NCBI RefSeq assembly: GCF_001544515.1
Contig: NZ_FCOL02000004.1
Coordinates: forward strand, 209,983-273,982
DNA length: 64,000 nt
Source: Caballeronia terrestris
GTDB lineage: Bacteria > Pseudomonadota > Gammaproteobacteria > Burkholderiales > Burkholderiaceae
Reading direction: 5' to 3'
The first letter of the stretch is position 1, and each line of letters opens with the position of its first letter. The notes beneath the pieces were generated by a model. The model made no database searches. It was not told the DNA's origin and saw nothing but the letters and a program-made list of their open reading frames with translations. The translations under genes were made by a program, and so were the position numbers. Shown here one piece after another: positions 43,320 to 53,514 of this stretch.

Positions 43320-44042
43320 ATGAACGCGAATCTCCGGCTGGTCGCGGGCGGCGGGACAGCGCGCGTATTGCCTATCCGCGATTGGGCGGAGAGCGAGCGG
43401 CCGCGCGAACGGTTGCTCGAAACAGGCTCAGCTTCCCTTTCCGACGCCGAACTGTTCGCGCTTTTTCTGCAGTCGGGCATCCCCGGCTGGACTGCGGTCG
43501 ACCTCGCCCGTGAACTGCTGGCGCATTTCGGCAGCCTGCGTAGCGTCCTCGATGCCTCCGCCGCGCAGTTGTGCGCGCTGCGCGGCATCGGACCGGCGCG
43601 GGCGGCGCAGTTGCTCGCGGTGTCTGAACTGTGCCGGCGGGCACTCGCCGAAAAAGCGCGCGACCGCGCTTTGCTGGATACACCGGGCGCCGTCGAGGAT
43701 TATCTGAAGCTGCTGATAGGCACGCGGCCCTATGAGGTGTTCGTCAGCCTCTATCTCGACGCGAGGCATAAGTTGTTGCACGTGGAGGAATCGGCGCGCG
43801 GCTCGATCACGCGCGTCGCGGTGTATCCGCGGGAGATCGTGCGGCGGGCGCTGTCGCTGAATGCGGTGGGGCTGGTCGTCGCGCATAATCATCCGTCGGG
43901 TGGCGTCGCGCCGAGTGCCAGCGACCGGCATCTTACGCGCACGCTGCAAGACGCGCTCACGCTGATCGATGTGCGGCTGCACGACCATATGGTCGTGGCA
44001 TCAAACGAAATCTTCTCCTTCGCCCGGAACGGTTGGCTCTGA
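43320..44042 (+). CDS. radC: RadC-family JAMM/MPN+ protein
   Basis: A 240-residue RadC (UPF0758) protein. An N-terminal helix-hairpin-helix region ([23 protein letters not shown]) precedes the JAMM domain with [17 protein letters not shown], the HxHx7SxxD metal motif. Despite the name, a DNA-repair role is doubtful; the family's function is unsettled. The ATG at 43320 follows GGAGGCAGG, and the frame extends upstream without a better start. It precedes rpmB with a separate promoter. Confidence 0.93.
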   Translation: MNANLRLVAGGGTARVLPIRDWAESERPRERLLETGSASLSDAELFALFLQSGIPGWTAVDLARELLAHFGSLRSVLDASAAQLCALRGIGPARAAQLLAVSELCRRALAEKARDRALLDTPGAVEDYLKLLIGTRPYEVFVSLYLDARHKLLHVEESARGSITRVAVYPREIVRRALSLNAVGLVVAHNHPSGGVAPSASDRHLTRTLQDALTLIDVRLHDHMVVASNEIFSFARNGWL

Positions 44043-44106
44043 ACCTTGCACGCGCGGTTTCTGTCTCATATGCCGCTTCGCTACAATGGGAACAAACCAA
44101 AAAGGC

Positions 44107-44136
44107 TTGATATTGCAGACTTTTTGCTGCTAGAAT
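44107..44136 (+). promoter_or_regulatory. Promoter of rpmB-rpmG
   Basis: TTGATA (44107-44112) and TAGAAT (44131-44136) are 18 bp apart, giving a start near 44143 and a leader of about 120 nt before rpmB. The long leader could carry autoregulation, but I see no specific structure. Confidence 0.6.
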
Positions 44137-44264
44137 CGCGGTTTGCTTCTTTCAACCAACCTGTTCCGAGCGCGGAATGTTAGTGTGGTTCTCAACGGTT
44201 AAGTTTCAAACCGGGGTCCACAAGGCGTTCGAACTCAGAATTTCAGCGTATTAGGAGTGCTCTC

Positions 44265-44498
44265 ATGGCACGCGTATGCCAAGTAACTGGGAAGGCGCCG
44301 ATGAGCGGCAACAACGTTTCCCACGCGAACAACCGTACCAAGCGTCGTTTCCTGCCGAACCTGCAGAACCGTCGTTTCTTCGTTGAAAGCGAAAACCGCT
44401 GGGTCCGTCTGCGCGTGTCGAACGCCGGTCTGCGCCTGATCGACAAGAACGGTATCGACTCCGTGCTCGCAGACCTGCGCGCACGCGGCGAAGTCTAA
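44265..44498 (+). CDS. rpmB: 50S ribosomal protein L28
   Basis: A 77-residue L28: [29 protein letters not shown] followed by [20 protein letters not shown], matching the family along its full length. It follows a TTAGGAGTG ribosome site and is 11 bp upstream of rpmG. One zinc-type cysteine (C5) remains but the full CxxC set is absent, so this is the zinc-independent form. Confidence 0.98.
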   Translation: MARVCQVTGKAPMSGNNVSHANNRTKRRFLPNLQNRRFFVESENRWVRLRVSNAGLRLIDKNGIDSVLADLRARGEV

Positions 44499-44509
44499 GG
44501 AGCACGGAA

Positions 44510-44677
44510 ATGGCCAAGGGCGCACGCGACAAGATCAAGCTGGAATCGACCGCAGGTACGGGTCACTTCTATACCACGACGAAGAACAAGCGCAACATGC
44601 CGGAAAAGATGGCGATCAAGAAGTTCGATCCCGTCGTCCGCAAGCACGTCGAGTATAAAGAGACCAAGATCAAGTAA
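44510..44677 (+). CDS. rpmG: 50S ribosomal protein L33
   Basis: A 55-residue L33 ([20 protein letters not shown] start, YKETKIK end), the exact family length. It lacks the CxxC pairs of zinc-binding L33, so it is the zinc-free form. It follows rpmB by 11 bp behind a TAAGGAGCAC ribosome site and is ended by a strong terminator. Confidence 0.97.
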   Translation: MAKGARDKIKLESTAGTGHFYTTTKNKRNMPEKMAIKKFDPVVRKHVEYKETKIK

Positions 44678-44703
44678 TCTGGTTTCAGAGCCTGACAAGA
44701 CAG

Positions 44704-44738
44704 CAAAAAGCCCCGCATTCGCGGGGCTTTTTGTTTTT
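44704..44738 (+). terminator. Intrinsic terminator after rpmG
   Basis: AAAAAGCCCCGC pairs with GCGGGGCTTTTT around an ATTC loop, followed by GTTTTTG. A textbook rho-independent terminator ending the rpmB-rpmG unit. Confidence 0.95.
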
Positions 44739-44881
44739 GCGCGTCGGATGAGCATTCGGCCGACTGTCGGTCTTCGTGATTGCCCGGTATCCTTGCTGGC
44801 TATGTCTTCGGCGTGTGTCACACGTTCGACATATTCGGTGCGCGAAGACGGCACATGGACTATCGACGGAGAAGCGGCAGC

Positions 44882-46480
44882 ATGAATTTCGACGTAGCAA
44901 TCGTAGGCAGCGGCCTGGCGGGCCTGAGCGTGGCATTGAATCTCGCGCGCACGCGCCGCGTCGCGATCATCGCGAAGCGCACCGTCAGCGACGGCGCGAG
45001 CGACTGGGCGCAAGGCGGCATCGCCGCCGTGCTCGATTCCGGCGACAGCATCGACAATCACGTGGACGACACGCTCGTCGCCGGCGGCGGACTCTGCGAC
45101 GAAGCGGCTACGCGATTCATCGTCGAGAACGGGCGCGCGGCGATCGAGTGGCTGATCGAGGAAGGCGTGCCTTTCACGAAGGACGTCTCCGCCGAACTCG
45201 GTTTTCACCTGACGCGCGAAGGCGGCCACAGCCATCGCCGGATCATCCACGCCGCCGACGCCACCGGTCACGCCGTCGTGAGCACGCTCAACGAGCGCGT
45301 GCGCAATCATCCGAACATCACGGTGCTCGAAGATCACTACGCGATCGACCTGATCACGTCCGAGCGGCTAGGCCTGCCGGGGCATCGCTGTCACGGCCTT
45401 TACGCGCTCGATCTCGCAAGCGGCCGCACGGTGACTATCGAAGCGCCGCACACCGTGCTCGCCACGGGCGGCGCGGGCAAGGTCTACCTCTACACGACAA
45501 ACCCCGACACCGCGACCGGCGACGGCATCGCGATGGCTTGGCGCGCCGGCTGCCGTGTGTCGAACATGGAGTTCATCCAGTTTCACCCGACCTGCCTCTT
45601 CCACCCGTACGCAAAATCCTTCCTGATCTCGGAGGCGGTGCGCGGCGAAGGCGGCATCCTGCGGCTGCCCGACGGCACGCGCTTCATGCCCGCCCACGAC
45701 GAGCGGGCTGAACTGGCGCCACGCGATATCGTCGCGAGGGCGATCGACTTCGAGATCAAGAAACGCGGCATCGACTGCGTTTATCTCGATATCAGCCATC
45801 AGCCGCGCGCGTTTCTCGAAGAACACTTCCCGACGATCCTCGCGCGCTGCCGTGAGTTCGGCATCGATATCGCGAAGCAGCCGATTCCCGTCGTGCCGGC
45901 GGCGCACTACACGTGCGGCGGCGTCGTGACGGATCTTGCCGGGCGCACGGATCGCGTCGGCCTCTATGCGGTCGGCGAGACGTCGTGCACGGGGTTGCAC
46001 GGCGCGAACCGGCTGGCGAGCAATTCGCTGCTCGAATGCCTGGTGGTCGGCCGGGCGGCCGCGCACGAGATCGAAGCGCAGGGTTTTTCGGCGGCCGGCC
46101 ACGCGCCTTTGCCCGATTGGGACGAAAGCCGCGTCTCCGATCCGGACGAAGAAGTGGTCGTGGCGCACAACTGGGACGAATTGCGGCGGCTGATGTGGAA
46201 TTACGTCGGCATCGTGCGGACCGACAAGCGCCTCGCGCGCGCGCAACACCGGATCGCGATGCTGCGCGAGGAGATCCACGAGTACTACGCGAATTTCAAG
46301 GTGAGCCGCGATCTGCTGGAACTGCGCAATCTGGTCGACGTGGCGTCGCTGATCGTGGAAAGCGCGTGTTCGCGCCGCGAAAGCCGCGGGCTGCACTTCA
46401 GCCGCGACTGGCCCGACACGCTGCCGAAGGCGCTGGCAACGGTGCTCACGCCGCCGGTGTCCCGGCGGCGCAAGGTTTAG
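44882..46480 (+). CDS. nadB: L-aspartate oxidase
   Basis: A 532-residue FAD protein oxidising aspartate to iminoaspartate, the first step of NAD synthesis. FAD-binding GSGLAGLS is near residues 9-16, [11 protein letters not shown] and [17 protein letters not shown] follow, and [26 protein letters not shown] is the second FAD block. The ATG at 44882 follows ACGGAGAAG; an in-frame upstream start would add a non-conserved piece. It converges on nadC with stop codons overlapping by 4 bp. Confidence 0.96.
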   Translation: MNFDVAIVGSGLAGLSVALNLARTRRVAIIAKRTVSDGASDWAQGGIAAVLDSGDSIDNHVDDTLVAGGGLCDEAATRFIVENGRAAIEWLIEEGVPFTKDVSAELGFHLTREGGHSHRRIIHAADATGHAVVSTLNERVRNHPNITVLEDHYAIDLITSERLGLPGHRCHGLYALDLASGRTVTIEAPHTVLATGGAGKVYLYTTNPDTATGDGIAMAWRAGCRVSNMEFIQFHPTCLFHPYAKSFLISEAVRGEGGILRLPDGTRFMPAHDERAELAPRDIVARAIDFEIKKRGIDCVYLDISHQPRAFLEEHFPTILARCREFGIDIAKQPIPVVPAAHYTCGGVVTDLAGRTDRVGLYAVGETSCTGLHGANRLASNSLLECLVVGRAAAHEIEAQGFSAAGHAPLPDWDESRVSDPDEEVVVAHNWDELRRLMWNYVGIVRTDKRLARAQHRIAMLREEIHEYYANFKVSRDLLELRNLVDVASLIVESACSRRESRGLHFSRDWPDTLPKALATVLTPPVSRRRKV

Positions 46481-47370
46481 ATCAGGCGCATCGAGTAGTC
46501 GGTGGCGCGCACGTCCTTCGTGAGCGCACCGATCGAGATCCGGTCGACTCCCGTTTCCGCGATCGTCCGAACTGTCTCGAAATTGACGCCGCCAGACACT
46601 TCCAGTACCGCCCTTCCGCCCGTGATTTTCACGGCGGCGCGCATCGCGTCGAAATCGAAGTTGTCGAGCAGGATCGATTCCGCGCGATGCGCGAGCGCCG
46701 ACTCCAGTTGCACGAGCGTTTCCACTTCGATCTGGATCGGCACGCCCGCGTTCAGCGCGAGCGCCGCATCCATCGCCGCGCCGACGCCGCCCGCCGCCGC
46801 GATGTGGTTCTCCTTGATCAGCATGCCATCGTAGAGCGCGAGCCGCTGGTTCGCGCCGCCGCCCACGCGCACCGCGTATTTCTGCGCGAGCCGCAGTCCC
46901 GGCAGCGTCTTTCGCGTGTCGAGAATCCGCGCGCGCGTGCCTTCGATCGCATCGACGAAACGGCGCGTCGCGGTCGCAACACCCGAGAGCAATTGCAGGA
47001 AGTTGAGGCCGTTGCGCTCGGCGGTCAAGAGCGCGCGCGCCGGCCCGCGCAGCAGCACGACGGGCGAGTTCGCCGCCATCCGGTCGCCTTCGCGATACTG
47101 CCACTGCACGTCAATCGACGGATCGACGCGCCGCATCACCTCGTTGAACCACGGCACGCCACACAGCACCGCTTCCTCACGCACCGTAATGCGCGCCGTG
47201 CGCTCGGCATCGGCGGGAACGAGGCGGCCGGTCTGATCGCCGCTGCCGATGTCTTCGGCGAGCGCATCCGCGACGTTACGGGAGAGCGCCGCATCAAAAG
47301 CGTCGCCGTATTGCGCGCGGATTTCCGCGAAGAGCGGCGGCACGAAATCGTTCGAAGCCACGCCCATCAT
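46477..47370 (-). CDS. nadC: Nicotinate-nucleotide pyrophosphorylase (carboxylating)
   Basis: A 297-residue quinolinate phosphoribosyltransferase making nicotinate mononucleotide. [47 protein letters not shown] and [12 protein letters not shown] carry the substrate-binding basic residues, and [11 protein letters not shown] follows. The ATG at 47370 overlaps the nadA stop (ATGA). Its product also feeds CobT in B12 assembly at 2 kb. Confidence 0.96.
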   Translation of the reverse strand: MMGVASNDFVPPLFAEIRAQYGDAFDAALSRNVADALAEDIGSGDQTGRLVPADAERTARITVREEAVLCGVPWFNEVMRRVDPSIDVQWQYREGDRMAANSPVVLLRGPARALLTAERNGLNFLQLLSGVATATRRFVDAIEGTRARILDTRKTLPGLRLAQKYAVRVGGGANQRLALYDGMLIKENHIAAAGGVGAAMDAALALNAGVPIQIEVETLVQLESALAHRAESILLDNFDFDAMRAAVKITGGRAVLEVSGGVNFETVRTIAETGVDRISIGALTKDVRATDYSMRLI

Positions 47371-48497
47371 GCCGCTCCCACGTTCGAAAACAGCGCGCCG
47401 TCCTTCGCGAGGTCGCCACTCGCCTGCACGCGCTTCTTGTGACGCGTGGCGAAATCGAGCATCCGGTCGATCGGCAGACGCGCGCGCGCGCCGGTCGCCG
47501 GGTCGACGAAAATCTCGTTGTGGCCGCGCTCCAGCACTTCGGCCAGATTCTCCAGGCCGTTCATCGCCATCCACGGGCAATGCGCGCAGCTCTTGCAGCT
47601 CGCGCTGTTGCCGGCGGTCGGCGCTTCGATGAACGTCTTGCCCGGCGCCGCGAGCCGCATCTTGTGCAGAATCCCGAGGTCCGTCGCGACGATGAAGCGC
47701 TGCGCGTCAAGGCGCACGGCGGCATCGATGAGTTGCGTCGTTGAACCGACCACGTCCGCGAGCGCCACCACCGCTTCCGGCGATTCCGGATGAACGAGGA
47801 TCTTCGCGTCCGGATACTCGGCGCGCAGCAGATCGAGTTCGATGCCCTTGAATTCGTCGTGGACGAGACACGAGCCCTGCCACAGCAGCATGTCGGCGCC
47901 GGTTTTCTTCTGAATGTAGCCGCCCAGATGCCGATCCGGCGCCCACAGGATCTTTTCGCCGCGCGCGTGGAGATCGGCGACGATCTCGAGCCCGATCGAC
48001 GAGGTCACCATCCAGTCTGCGCGCGCCTTCACGGCCGCGCTGGTGTTCGCGTACACGACGACGGTGCGATCGGGATGCGCGTCGCAAAACGCGGAGAATT
48101 CGTCTGCGGGACAGCCGAGGTCGAGCGAACAGGTGGCGTCGAGATCCGGCATCAGCACGCGCTTTTCGGGGCTGAGGATTTTCGCGGTCTCGCCCATGAA
48201 ACGCACGCCGGCGACGACCAGCGTCCGCGCTTCGTGATCACGCCCGAAACGCGCCATTTCCAGCGAATCGGCAACACAGCCGCCGGTTTCGTCGGCAAGT
48301 TCCTGCAATTCGGCATCGACATAATAGTGCGCGACCAGCACCGCCTTCTCGCGCTCGAGCAGCCCGCGAATTCGCGCCTTCAGTTCGCGCTTGCGCTCCG
48401 CCGATGGTGCATCCGGCACTCGTGCCCATGCTTCGCCCACTCCGCACGTCAAGCCGTGCGGCCGATCGTATTCGACGCTCTTGATGCTCGCTTCCAT
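47367..48497 (-). CDS. nadA: Quinolinate synthase
   Basis: A 376-residue quinolinate synthase condensing iminoaspartate and dihydroxyacetone phosphate, with a 4Fe-4S cluster. [19 protein letters not shown], the [14 protein letters not shown] segment and [13 protein letters not shown] carry conserved residues including cluster cysteines. The ATG at 48497 was chosen because upstream sequence is not conserved. It is the first gene of nadA-nadC. Confidence 0.96.
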   Translation of the reverse strand: MEASIKSVEYDRPHGLTCGVGEAWARVPDAPSAERKRELKARIRGLLEREKAVLVAHYYVDAELQELADETGGCVADSLEMARFGRDHEARTLVVAGVRFMGETAKILSPEKRVLMPDLDATCSLDLGCPADEFSAFCDAHPDRTVVVYANTSAAVKARADWMVTSSIGLEIVADLHARGEKILWAPDRHLGGYIQKKTGADMLLWQGSCLVHDEFKGIELDLLRAEYPDAKILVHPESPEAVVALADVVGSTTQLIDAAVRLDAQRFIVATDLGILHKMRLAAPGKTFIEAPTAGNSASCKSCAHCPWMAMNGLENLAEVLERGHNEIFVDPATGARARLPIDRMLDFATRHKKRVQASGDLAKDGALFSNVGAA

Positions 48498-48542
48498 GCT
48501 GTCCTCTGTCTCCTGCCGTTCCCGCTGCAAATCCAGCCGCCC

Positions 48543-48571
48543 AAAAACAAAAACCCCGCCAGAGCGGGGTC
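48543..48571 (-). terminator. Intrinsic terminator after the desaturase gene
   Basis: On the minus strand ACCCCGC pairs with GCGGGGT around TCTG, followed by TTTTGTTTTTGG. It separates the desaturase from nadA downstream. Confidence 0.9.
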
Positions 48572-48612
48572 TTGTGACGTCATTAAATTTTAACGGATAT
48601 CGATCCGCTCGG

Positions 48613-49809
48613 TCAGGCGTAGCGACGCAGCCGCAGCGCGAATTCCTGCAGCGACTTGATGCCGCTTTGCTCCGCGCGGTGGCACCAGTCCTGCAATTGC
48701 GCGAGCAGTTGTTCGCGCGAAGCGTTGGAACGGTCCCACATCGCCGACAGATCCTTGCGCAGCTCGATATACGTGCGCAGCTTCTGGTTGTCCGAGAAGA
48801 TTTGCGGCAACTGCTGGCGCTGCGGCTCGTTCAGGCCGTCTTCGTCCTTGTGGAACCACTTGCGGGCGCCGTGCATCAACTGGTACTTCTCGCGCGCACC
48901 GGCTTCCTTCAACTTCGACAGTTCCTGGCGATACGCCTGTTTCACCGCCTTGGCATAACGCGCCATCACTTCGTAGCGGTTCGCGAGCACGGCCTGCAGC
49001 GTATCTTCGTCGAGTACGGGCTTGCTGGCCGAGAGACGCGGCATCGGCGCGAGCTTCTTCACCTTCGCCAGCTTGAACGCCGACATGATGCGGATGTACA
49101 TCCAGCCGATATCGAACTCGTACCACTTGTTCGACAGCTTCGCCGACGTCGCAAACGTATGGTGATTGTTGTGCAACTCCTCACCGCCGATGATGATGCC
49201 GAGCGGGAAGATGTTCGTGCTCGCATCCGACGAATTGAAATTGCGATAACCCCACCAGTGCGCGAGACCGTTCACGACACCTGCGGCCCAGAACGGAATC
49301 CAGATCATCTGCACGGCCCACACCGACAGCCCGACGATGCCGAACAGCGCGACGTCGATGACCATCATGATGCTGATGCCGAGGATCGGGTAACGCGTGT
49401 AGATGTTGCGTTCGATCCAGTCGTTCGGCGTGCCGTGGCTGAACTTGCGCATCGTTTCTTCGTTCTTCGCTTCCGAACGATACAGTTCCGCGCCTTGGAA
49501 CAGCACCTTCCAGATGCCGCGCGTCTGCGGGCTATGCGGATCTTCTTCGGTTTCGCACTTCGCGTGGTGCTTGCGATGGATCGCGGCCCACTGGCCGGTC
49601 AGCATGCCCGTGGTCATCCACAACCAGAAGCGGAAGAAGTGGCTGGCGATCGGATGCAGCTCCAGGGCGCGGTGCGCCTGGCAGCGATGCAGATAGACCG
49701 TGACGCCAATGATCGTGATGTGAGTCATCACGAGTGTGAACAGCAAGATCTGCCACCAGGAAAAGTCGAGCAATCCGTTGGCGAGAAATTCAAGCGAGGA
49801 GTTCAGCAA
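48613..49809 (-). CDS. Acyl-CoA/fatty acid desaturase
   Basis: A membrane desaturase of 398 residues. The three histidine boxes are seen as [21 protein letters not shown] and NNHHTFATS, with hydrophobic pairs between them. It introduces a double bond, probably delta-9, into membrane fatty acids. I place the start at the TTG at 49809, behind AGGAAA at a five-base distance, giving the conserved [14 protein letters not shown] start; the ATG at 49905 would add 32 residues that look like leader sequence. It stands alone with its own terminator. Confidence 0.9.
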   Translation of the reverse strand: MLNSSLEFLANGLLDFSWWQILLFTLVMTHITIIGVTVYLHRCQAHRALELHPIASHFFRFWLWMTTGMLTGQWAAIHRKHHAKCETEEDPHSPQTRGIWKVLFQGAELYRSEAKNEETMRKFSHGTPNDWIERNIYTRYPILGISIMMVIDVALFGIVGLSVWAVQMIWIPFWAAGVVNGLAHWWGYRNFNSSDASTNIFPLGIIIGGEELHNNHHTFATSAKLSNKWYEFDIGWMYIRIMSAFKLAKVKKLAPMPRLSASKPVLDEDTLQAVLANRYEVMARYAKAVKQAYRQELSKLKEAGAREKYQLMHGARKWFHKDEDGLNEPQRQQLPQIFSDNQKLRTYIELRKDLSAMWDRSNASREQLLAQLQDWCHRAEQSGIKSLQEFALRLRRYA

Positions 49810-50018
49810 GGCAATTTCCTGTTGAGGCGGAAAAAATGGCCGGTCGAAAAGTACACTCGACCCGTGTTGGGCGCATGAAAGGTATGCGCACGAGTTCGAT
49901 TGCATTCTACTTCAAGCGTTCCAAGTCTTTGTGCCAAAGGGAGAATTTTTTGATACGGGGCAAATATAAGAAGATCTGACGCCTTCAGATTTGCGCGTTA
50001 TCCGTAAGGTTGGACAGA

Positions 50019-51383
50019 TTATTGAGATCGGTCCGGCGATTGCCGATTCGGTGTATTGGATGACGCTGGTGATGCGGGCGAAATTACCGAATTCGTCGCG
50101 CCGTCGATAATCCTTATCTCGCGTTGCGCGAACGGAATTTCAATGCCGTATTCGCAATATAGCCGCCATATGTTCCGGTTCACCTGCGATTTGACACCGC
50201 CCGTACCTTTCGCTGCATCCTCGATCCAGAAGCTCAATTCCAGATTGATGCCGTCGGCGCCGAAATTGGCGAGCAGCGCGGCGGGCGCCGGGTCCTGCAG
50301 CACGCGCTCAACGCCTTTCGTGGCTTCGACAAGCAGTGCGAGCGCGCGTTCCAGGTCAGACCGGTAGCTCACCTGCACGGCGAGCTTCGCGTTGCCGCGC
50401 GTCAGGTAAGACGAATGGTTCTGCACGACGTCGGTGATGAGCTTTTCGTTCGGAATCAGCGTCTCGATGCCGTCGAGCCCGCGCACGACCGTATAGCGTG
50501 TGCGGATCTGCGTGACCGTGCCCTGAAAATTCGCGACATTGATCATGTCGCCGAGACGTAGCGACCGGTCGAGCAGAATGATGAAGCCCGACACGTAGTT
50601 GCTCGCGATCTTCTGCAAGCCGAAGCCGAGCCCCACGCCCAGCGCGCCACCGAACACGCCGAGCACGGTAACGTCGATGCCGACGATCGACAGGCTGATC
50701 AGGATCGCCGCCAGAATCATCAGCGCCCGGCCGAGGCGCGCGAGCACAATCCTGACGTTGGCGTCGAGCGAGCGCGAGCGCATCAGGCGGTCTTCGAGCG
50801 ACGCGCCCGCCCACATCGCCACGATCAGCGTAATGCACACCCACAGCACGCCAGTCGCAAGCGACAGCAGCGTCAAATGCGCGTTCGCGACGCTGAAACG
50901 CACGCTCGCCATCCAGTTCACGACGTCCTGCTGGATGCCCATCACGGTCAGGAGCATCGCGACCCAGACGAGCGTCGTCACGACTTTTTCGAACACGAAG
51001 AGGAGCGCGTGCGCCTCGCCGCCGCGGCTGAACACGCGGCGCGCGACGTAGAACATCGTGTAGATGACGGTGATGCCGAGGAGCGGCACGAGCGCGAGCT
51101 GCAGGAGCGCGGTGTGCATGAACCGCGACATCACGAGCTGCGCGATCGACACGAACACCGTGCCGAGCAGCGGAAAGAGCGCCTTGTTGAGGCTTTCGGC
51201 GCCGAAACGCAGCGCTTCGAAGCGCGACTGGCGGCGCTCTTCGAGCCGCCGCCGCAACACGCGTGCGAGCCACCACGCGACGGCAAGCAGGCCGAGCAAC
51301 ACGAGCGCCTGCCAGATCACCGCAGGCTCGCCGAAATCACGAACGAGCCCGCCGAGCATGTGGGAAAAGTAGCGATCCTGCAT
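50019..51383 (-). CDS. MscS-family mechanosensitive channel
   Basis: A 454-residue channel of the larger MscS type. About five or six membrane helices come before the pore helix GVFGGALGVGLGFGLQKIASNYVSGFIILLDRSLRLGDMI, followed by the MscS beta domain (IRTRYTVVRGLDGIETLIPNEKL) and a cytoplasmic tail. It releases solutes on hypo-osmotic shock. The ATG at 51383 has GGGGGA nine bases upstream; a GTG at 51404 overlapping the rsmB stop is an alternative. It follows rsmB. Confidence 0.9.
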   Translation of the reverse strand: MQDRYFSHMLGGLVRDFGEPAVIWQALVLLGLLAVAWWLARVLRRRLEERRQSRFEALRFGAESLNKALFPLLGTVFVSIAQLVMSRFMHTALLQLALVPLLGITVIYTMFYVARRVFSRGGEAHALLFVFEKVVTTLVWVAMLLTVMGIQQDVVNWMASVRFSVANAHLTLLSLATGVLWVCITLIVAMWAGASLEDRLMRSRSLDANVRIVLARLGRALMILAAILISLSIVGIDVTVLGVFGGALGVGLGFGLQKIASNYVSGFIILLDRSLRLGDMINVANFQGTVTQIRTRYTVVRGLDGIETLIPNEKLITDVVQNHSSYLTRGNAKLAVQVSYRSDLERALALLVEATKGVERVLQDPAPAALLANFGADGINLELSFWIEDAAKGTGGVKSQVNRNIWRLYCEYGIEIPFAQREIRIIDGATNSVISPASPASSNTPNRQSPDRSQ

Positions 51384-51400
51384 GCCGGCAGTTCCCCCGT

Positions 51401-52717
51401 TCACTCCAGCGACGTGTCTTCTTCAGGCGCCTCGGGCTCAGCCGACGCCTTCGTGGCCCCAGGCACGCGTTCGAGCACTGCGGCGAAGAAGCCGTCGGTA
51501 CCATGCTTGTGGGGCCAGAGCGTCAAATAATCGCCGGTATCGAGGTCGATGCGCTGTTCGGCCAGCACCTCGCGCGCCGGGACGAGCTTGAAATTCGGAT
51601 GCGTCGCGAGGAATTGCGTCACGACGCCCTCGTTTTCCGCTTCCAGCATCGAGCAGGTCGCGTACACGAGTCGCCCGCCGACCTTCACCAGCCGCGCCGC
51701 GCTCGTGAGGATCGCAAGCTGCTTCGGCGTCAGTTCCGCCACCGAATCCGGCGACTGGCGCCACTTCAGGTCCGGATTGCGGCGCAGCGTGCCGAGGCCG
51801 GAGCACGGCGCATCGACGAGCACGCGGTCGATCTTGCCCGCGAGCCGCTTGATCTTGGCGTCGTGCTCGCTGTCGATCAACACCGGATTCACGTTCGATA
51901 AACCGCTGCGAGCCAGACGCGGCTTGAGTTTCGCGAGACGCCGGTCGGAGACGTCGAACGCGTAGAGACGGCCTGTGGAGCGCATCATGGCGCCGAGCGC
52001 CAGCGTCTTGCCGCCCGCGCCCGCGCAAAAATCGACGATCATCTCGCCGCGCTTGGGCGCCATCAGCGAGCACAAAAGCTGGCTGCCTTCGTCCTGCACT
52101 TCGATCCAGCCTTCCTGGAACGCCGGCAGCTTCGCAAGCGCCGGTTTCCCGTCGACCCGCACGCCGTAAGGCGCGAACGGCATTTCGCCCGCTTCGATGC
52201 CGGCCTCGGCTAGCGCCTTGATGACCGCGTCGCGCGTCGCCTTGATCGGATTCGCGCGCAAATCGAGTGGCGCCGGATAGTTCAGCGCGGCGGCGAGCTT
52301 CGCGAGTTCCTCGGCGTCGAAGCGCTTGGCCATCGCGTCGTAGATCCACTGCGGCAGGTTCGTGCGGACGCGCACCGGCAGGCTCGCCGGATCGATCTTC
52401 GAGACCTGCGAGAGCCACTGGTATTCGTCGGCGGAAACGAACGGCTTCACCGCCGACAATCCCGCCGTCTGCATCAGCCCGAGCAGCGCGAGACGCCGCG
52501 CCTGGTTGCCACTGCCGCTCTCGGCGAGATGCGAAAACTCCATCTTCCGGCGCAGAACCGCGAATACCGCCTCCGCGATCACGCCTCGTTCGTTGTGTCC
52601 GAGCTTCGGATGCGCGCGGAAAAAGCGGCTGGTGGCGGCGTCGGCGGGGCCGGAAAAGCGCAGCACATCGGCGAGTAATGTTTCAGTTTGTCCAATCAGA
52701 AATCCGTGCAGCCTCAT
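51401..52717 (-). CDS. RsmB/NOP-family rRNA cytosine-C5 methyltransferase
   Basis: A 438-residue SAM-dependent RNA m5C methyltransferase. VDFCAGAGGKTLALGAMM is the SAM site, DAPCSGLGTLRRNPDLKWR holds one conserved Cys and LVYATCSMLEAENE the second (catalytic) Cys. An N-terminal domain of about 200 residues resembles the NusB-like part of RsmB but is divergent, so the exact rRNA target is unsure. It overlaps purN by 4 bp (ATGA). Confidence 0.9.
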   Translation of the reverse strand: MRLHGFLIGQTETLLADVLRFSGPADAATSRFFRAHPKLGHNERGVIAEAVFAVLRRKMEFSHLAESGSGNQARRLALLGLMQTAGLSAVKPFVSADEYQWLSQVSKIDPASLPVRVRTNLPQWIYDAMAKRFDAEELAKLAAALNYPAPLDLRANPIKATRDAVIKALAEAGIEAGEMPFAPYGVRVDGKPALAKLPAFQEGWIEVQDEGSQLLCSLMAPKRGEMIVDFCAGAGGKTLALGAMMRSTGRLYAFDVSDRRLAKLKPRLARSGLSNVNPVLIDSEHDAKIKRLAGKIDRVLVDAPCSGLGTLRRNPDLKWRQSPDSVAELTPKQLAILTSAARLVKVGGRLVYATCSMLEAENEGVVTQFLATHPNFKLVPAREVLAEQRIDLDTGDYLTLWPHKHGTDGFFAAVLERVPGATKASAEPEAPEEDTSLE

Positions 52718-53364
52718 ACGCCCTCCGCGGCAATGTCGGCAAAGAGCCATTGCGGCTCCGATGGCGTGAGCACGACGCGCTCGCCGTCGATGGCAAGACG
52801 CCCTTCGACGAACCAGCGCACCGCGCGTGGGTAAATGATGTGTTCGACGGCCAGAACGCGCGTGGCAAGCGCGGCGGCGTCGTCGCCGGCGATCACCGGT
52901 ACCGCGCCTTGCGCCACGATCGGGCCGTGGTCGAGCGTCGGCGTGACGAAATGCACACTCGCGCCGTGGACGCGCACGCCGGCGTCGAGCGCCTGCTGAT
53001 GCGTCTTCAGGCCCGGAAAGCAGGGCAAAAGCGACGGATGCACGTTCAGCATGCGCCCGGCGTAATGGTGAACGAAATCATCGGTCAGAACGCGCATGAA
53101 GCCCGCGAGCACGACGAGATCGGGCGCGTGGGCGTCGATGGTGGCAGCGAGCGCGGCATCGAACGCGGCGCGCTCGGCGAAATCACGATGATCGATCACA
53201 GCGGTCGCGATGCCGTTCGCCGCGGCAAAGCCGAGCCCGGCGGCATCCGGCCGGTTCGATACGACGGCGCGGACCTCGGCCGGCCAGCCTTCGCGCTTGC
53301 ACGCGCGCACGACGGCCTCCATGTTGGAGCCGCGTCCGGAAATCAGAATGACGATTTTTTTCAT
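52714..53364 (-). CDS. purN: Phosphoribosylglycinamide formyltransferase
   Basis: A 216-residue GAR transformylase using 10-formyltetrahydrofolate in purine synthesis. The start KKIVILISGRGSNMEAVV, the folate-site LAGFMRVLTDDFVHHYAGRMLNVHPSLLPCFPGLKTHQQAL (with the catalytic N/H pair) and VHFVTPTLDHGPIVAQ are standard. It is the first gene of purN-rsmB-mscS, divergent from ribF. Confidence 0.97.
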   Translation of the reverse strand: MKKIVILISGRGSNMEAVVRACKREGWPAEVRAVVSNRPDAAGLGFAAANGIATAVIDHRDFAERAAFDAALAATIDAHAPDLVVLAGFMRVLTDDFVHHYAGRMLNVHPSLLPCFPGLKTHQQALDAGVRVHGASVHFVTPTLDHGPIVAQGAVPVIAGDDAAALATRVLAVEHIIYPRAVRWFVEGRLAIDGERVVLTPSEPQWLFADIAAEGV

Positions 53365-53514
53365 CCGCGGATTTTATCATTCGACGGTGCGAAAACCGTG
53401 CCAAAACGGCGGGCAGGCGCCGTGCATCCGTGTGAGCGTTTATAATCGAACGCTTTGCTGGATCAGCCGAAGCTCGTGTCCTAAGCAGCACCCCACCACC
53501 GACCATCCGCTATC

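Noticed and set aside
45368..47104. 578-codon minus-strand frame across nadB and nadC
   Set aside because: It crosses two well-supported genes in other frames and shows no domain.
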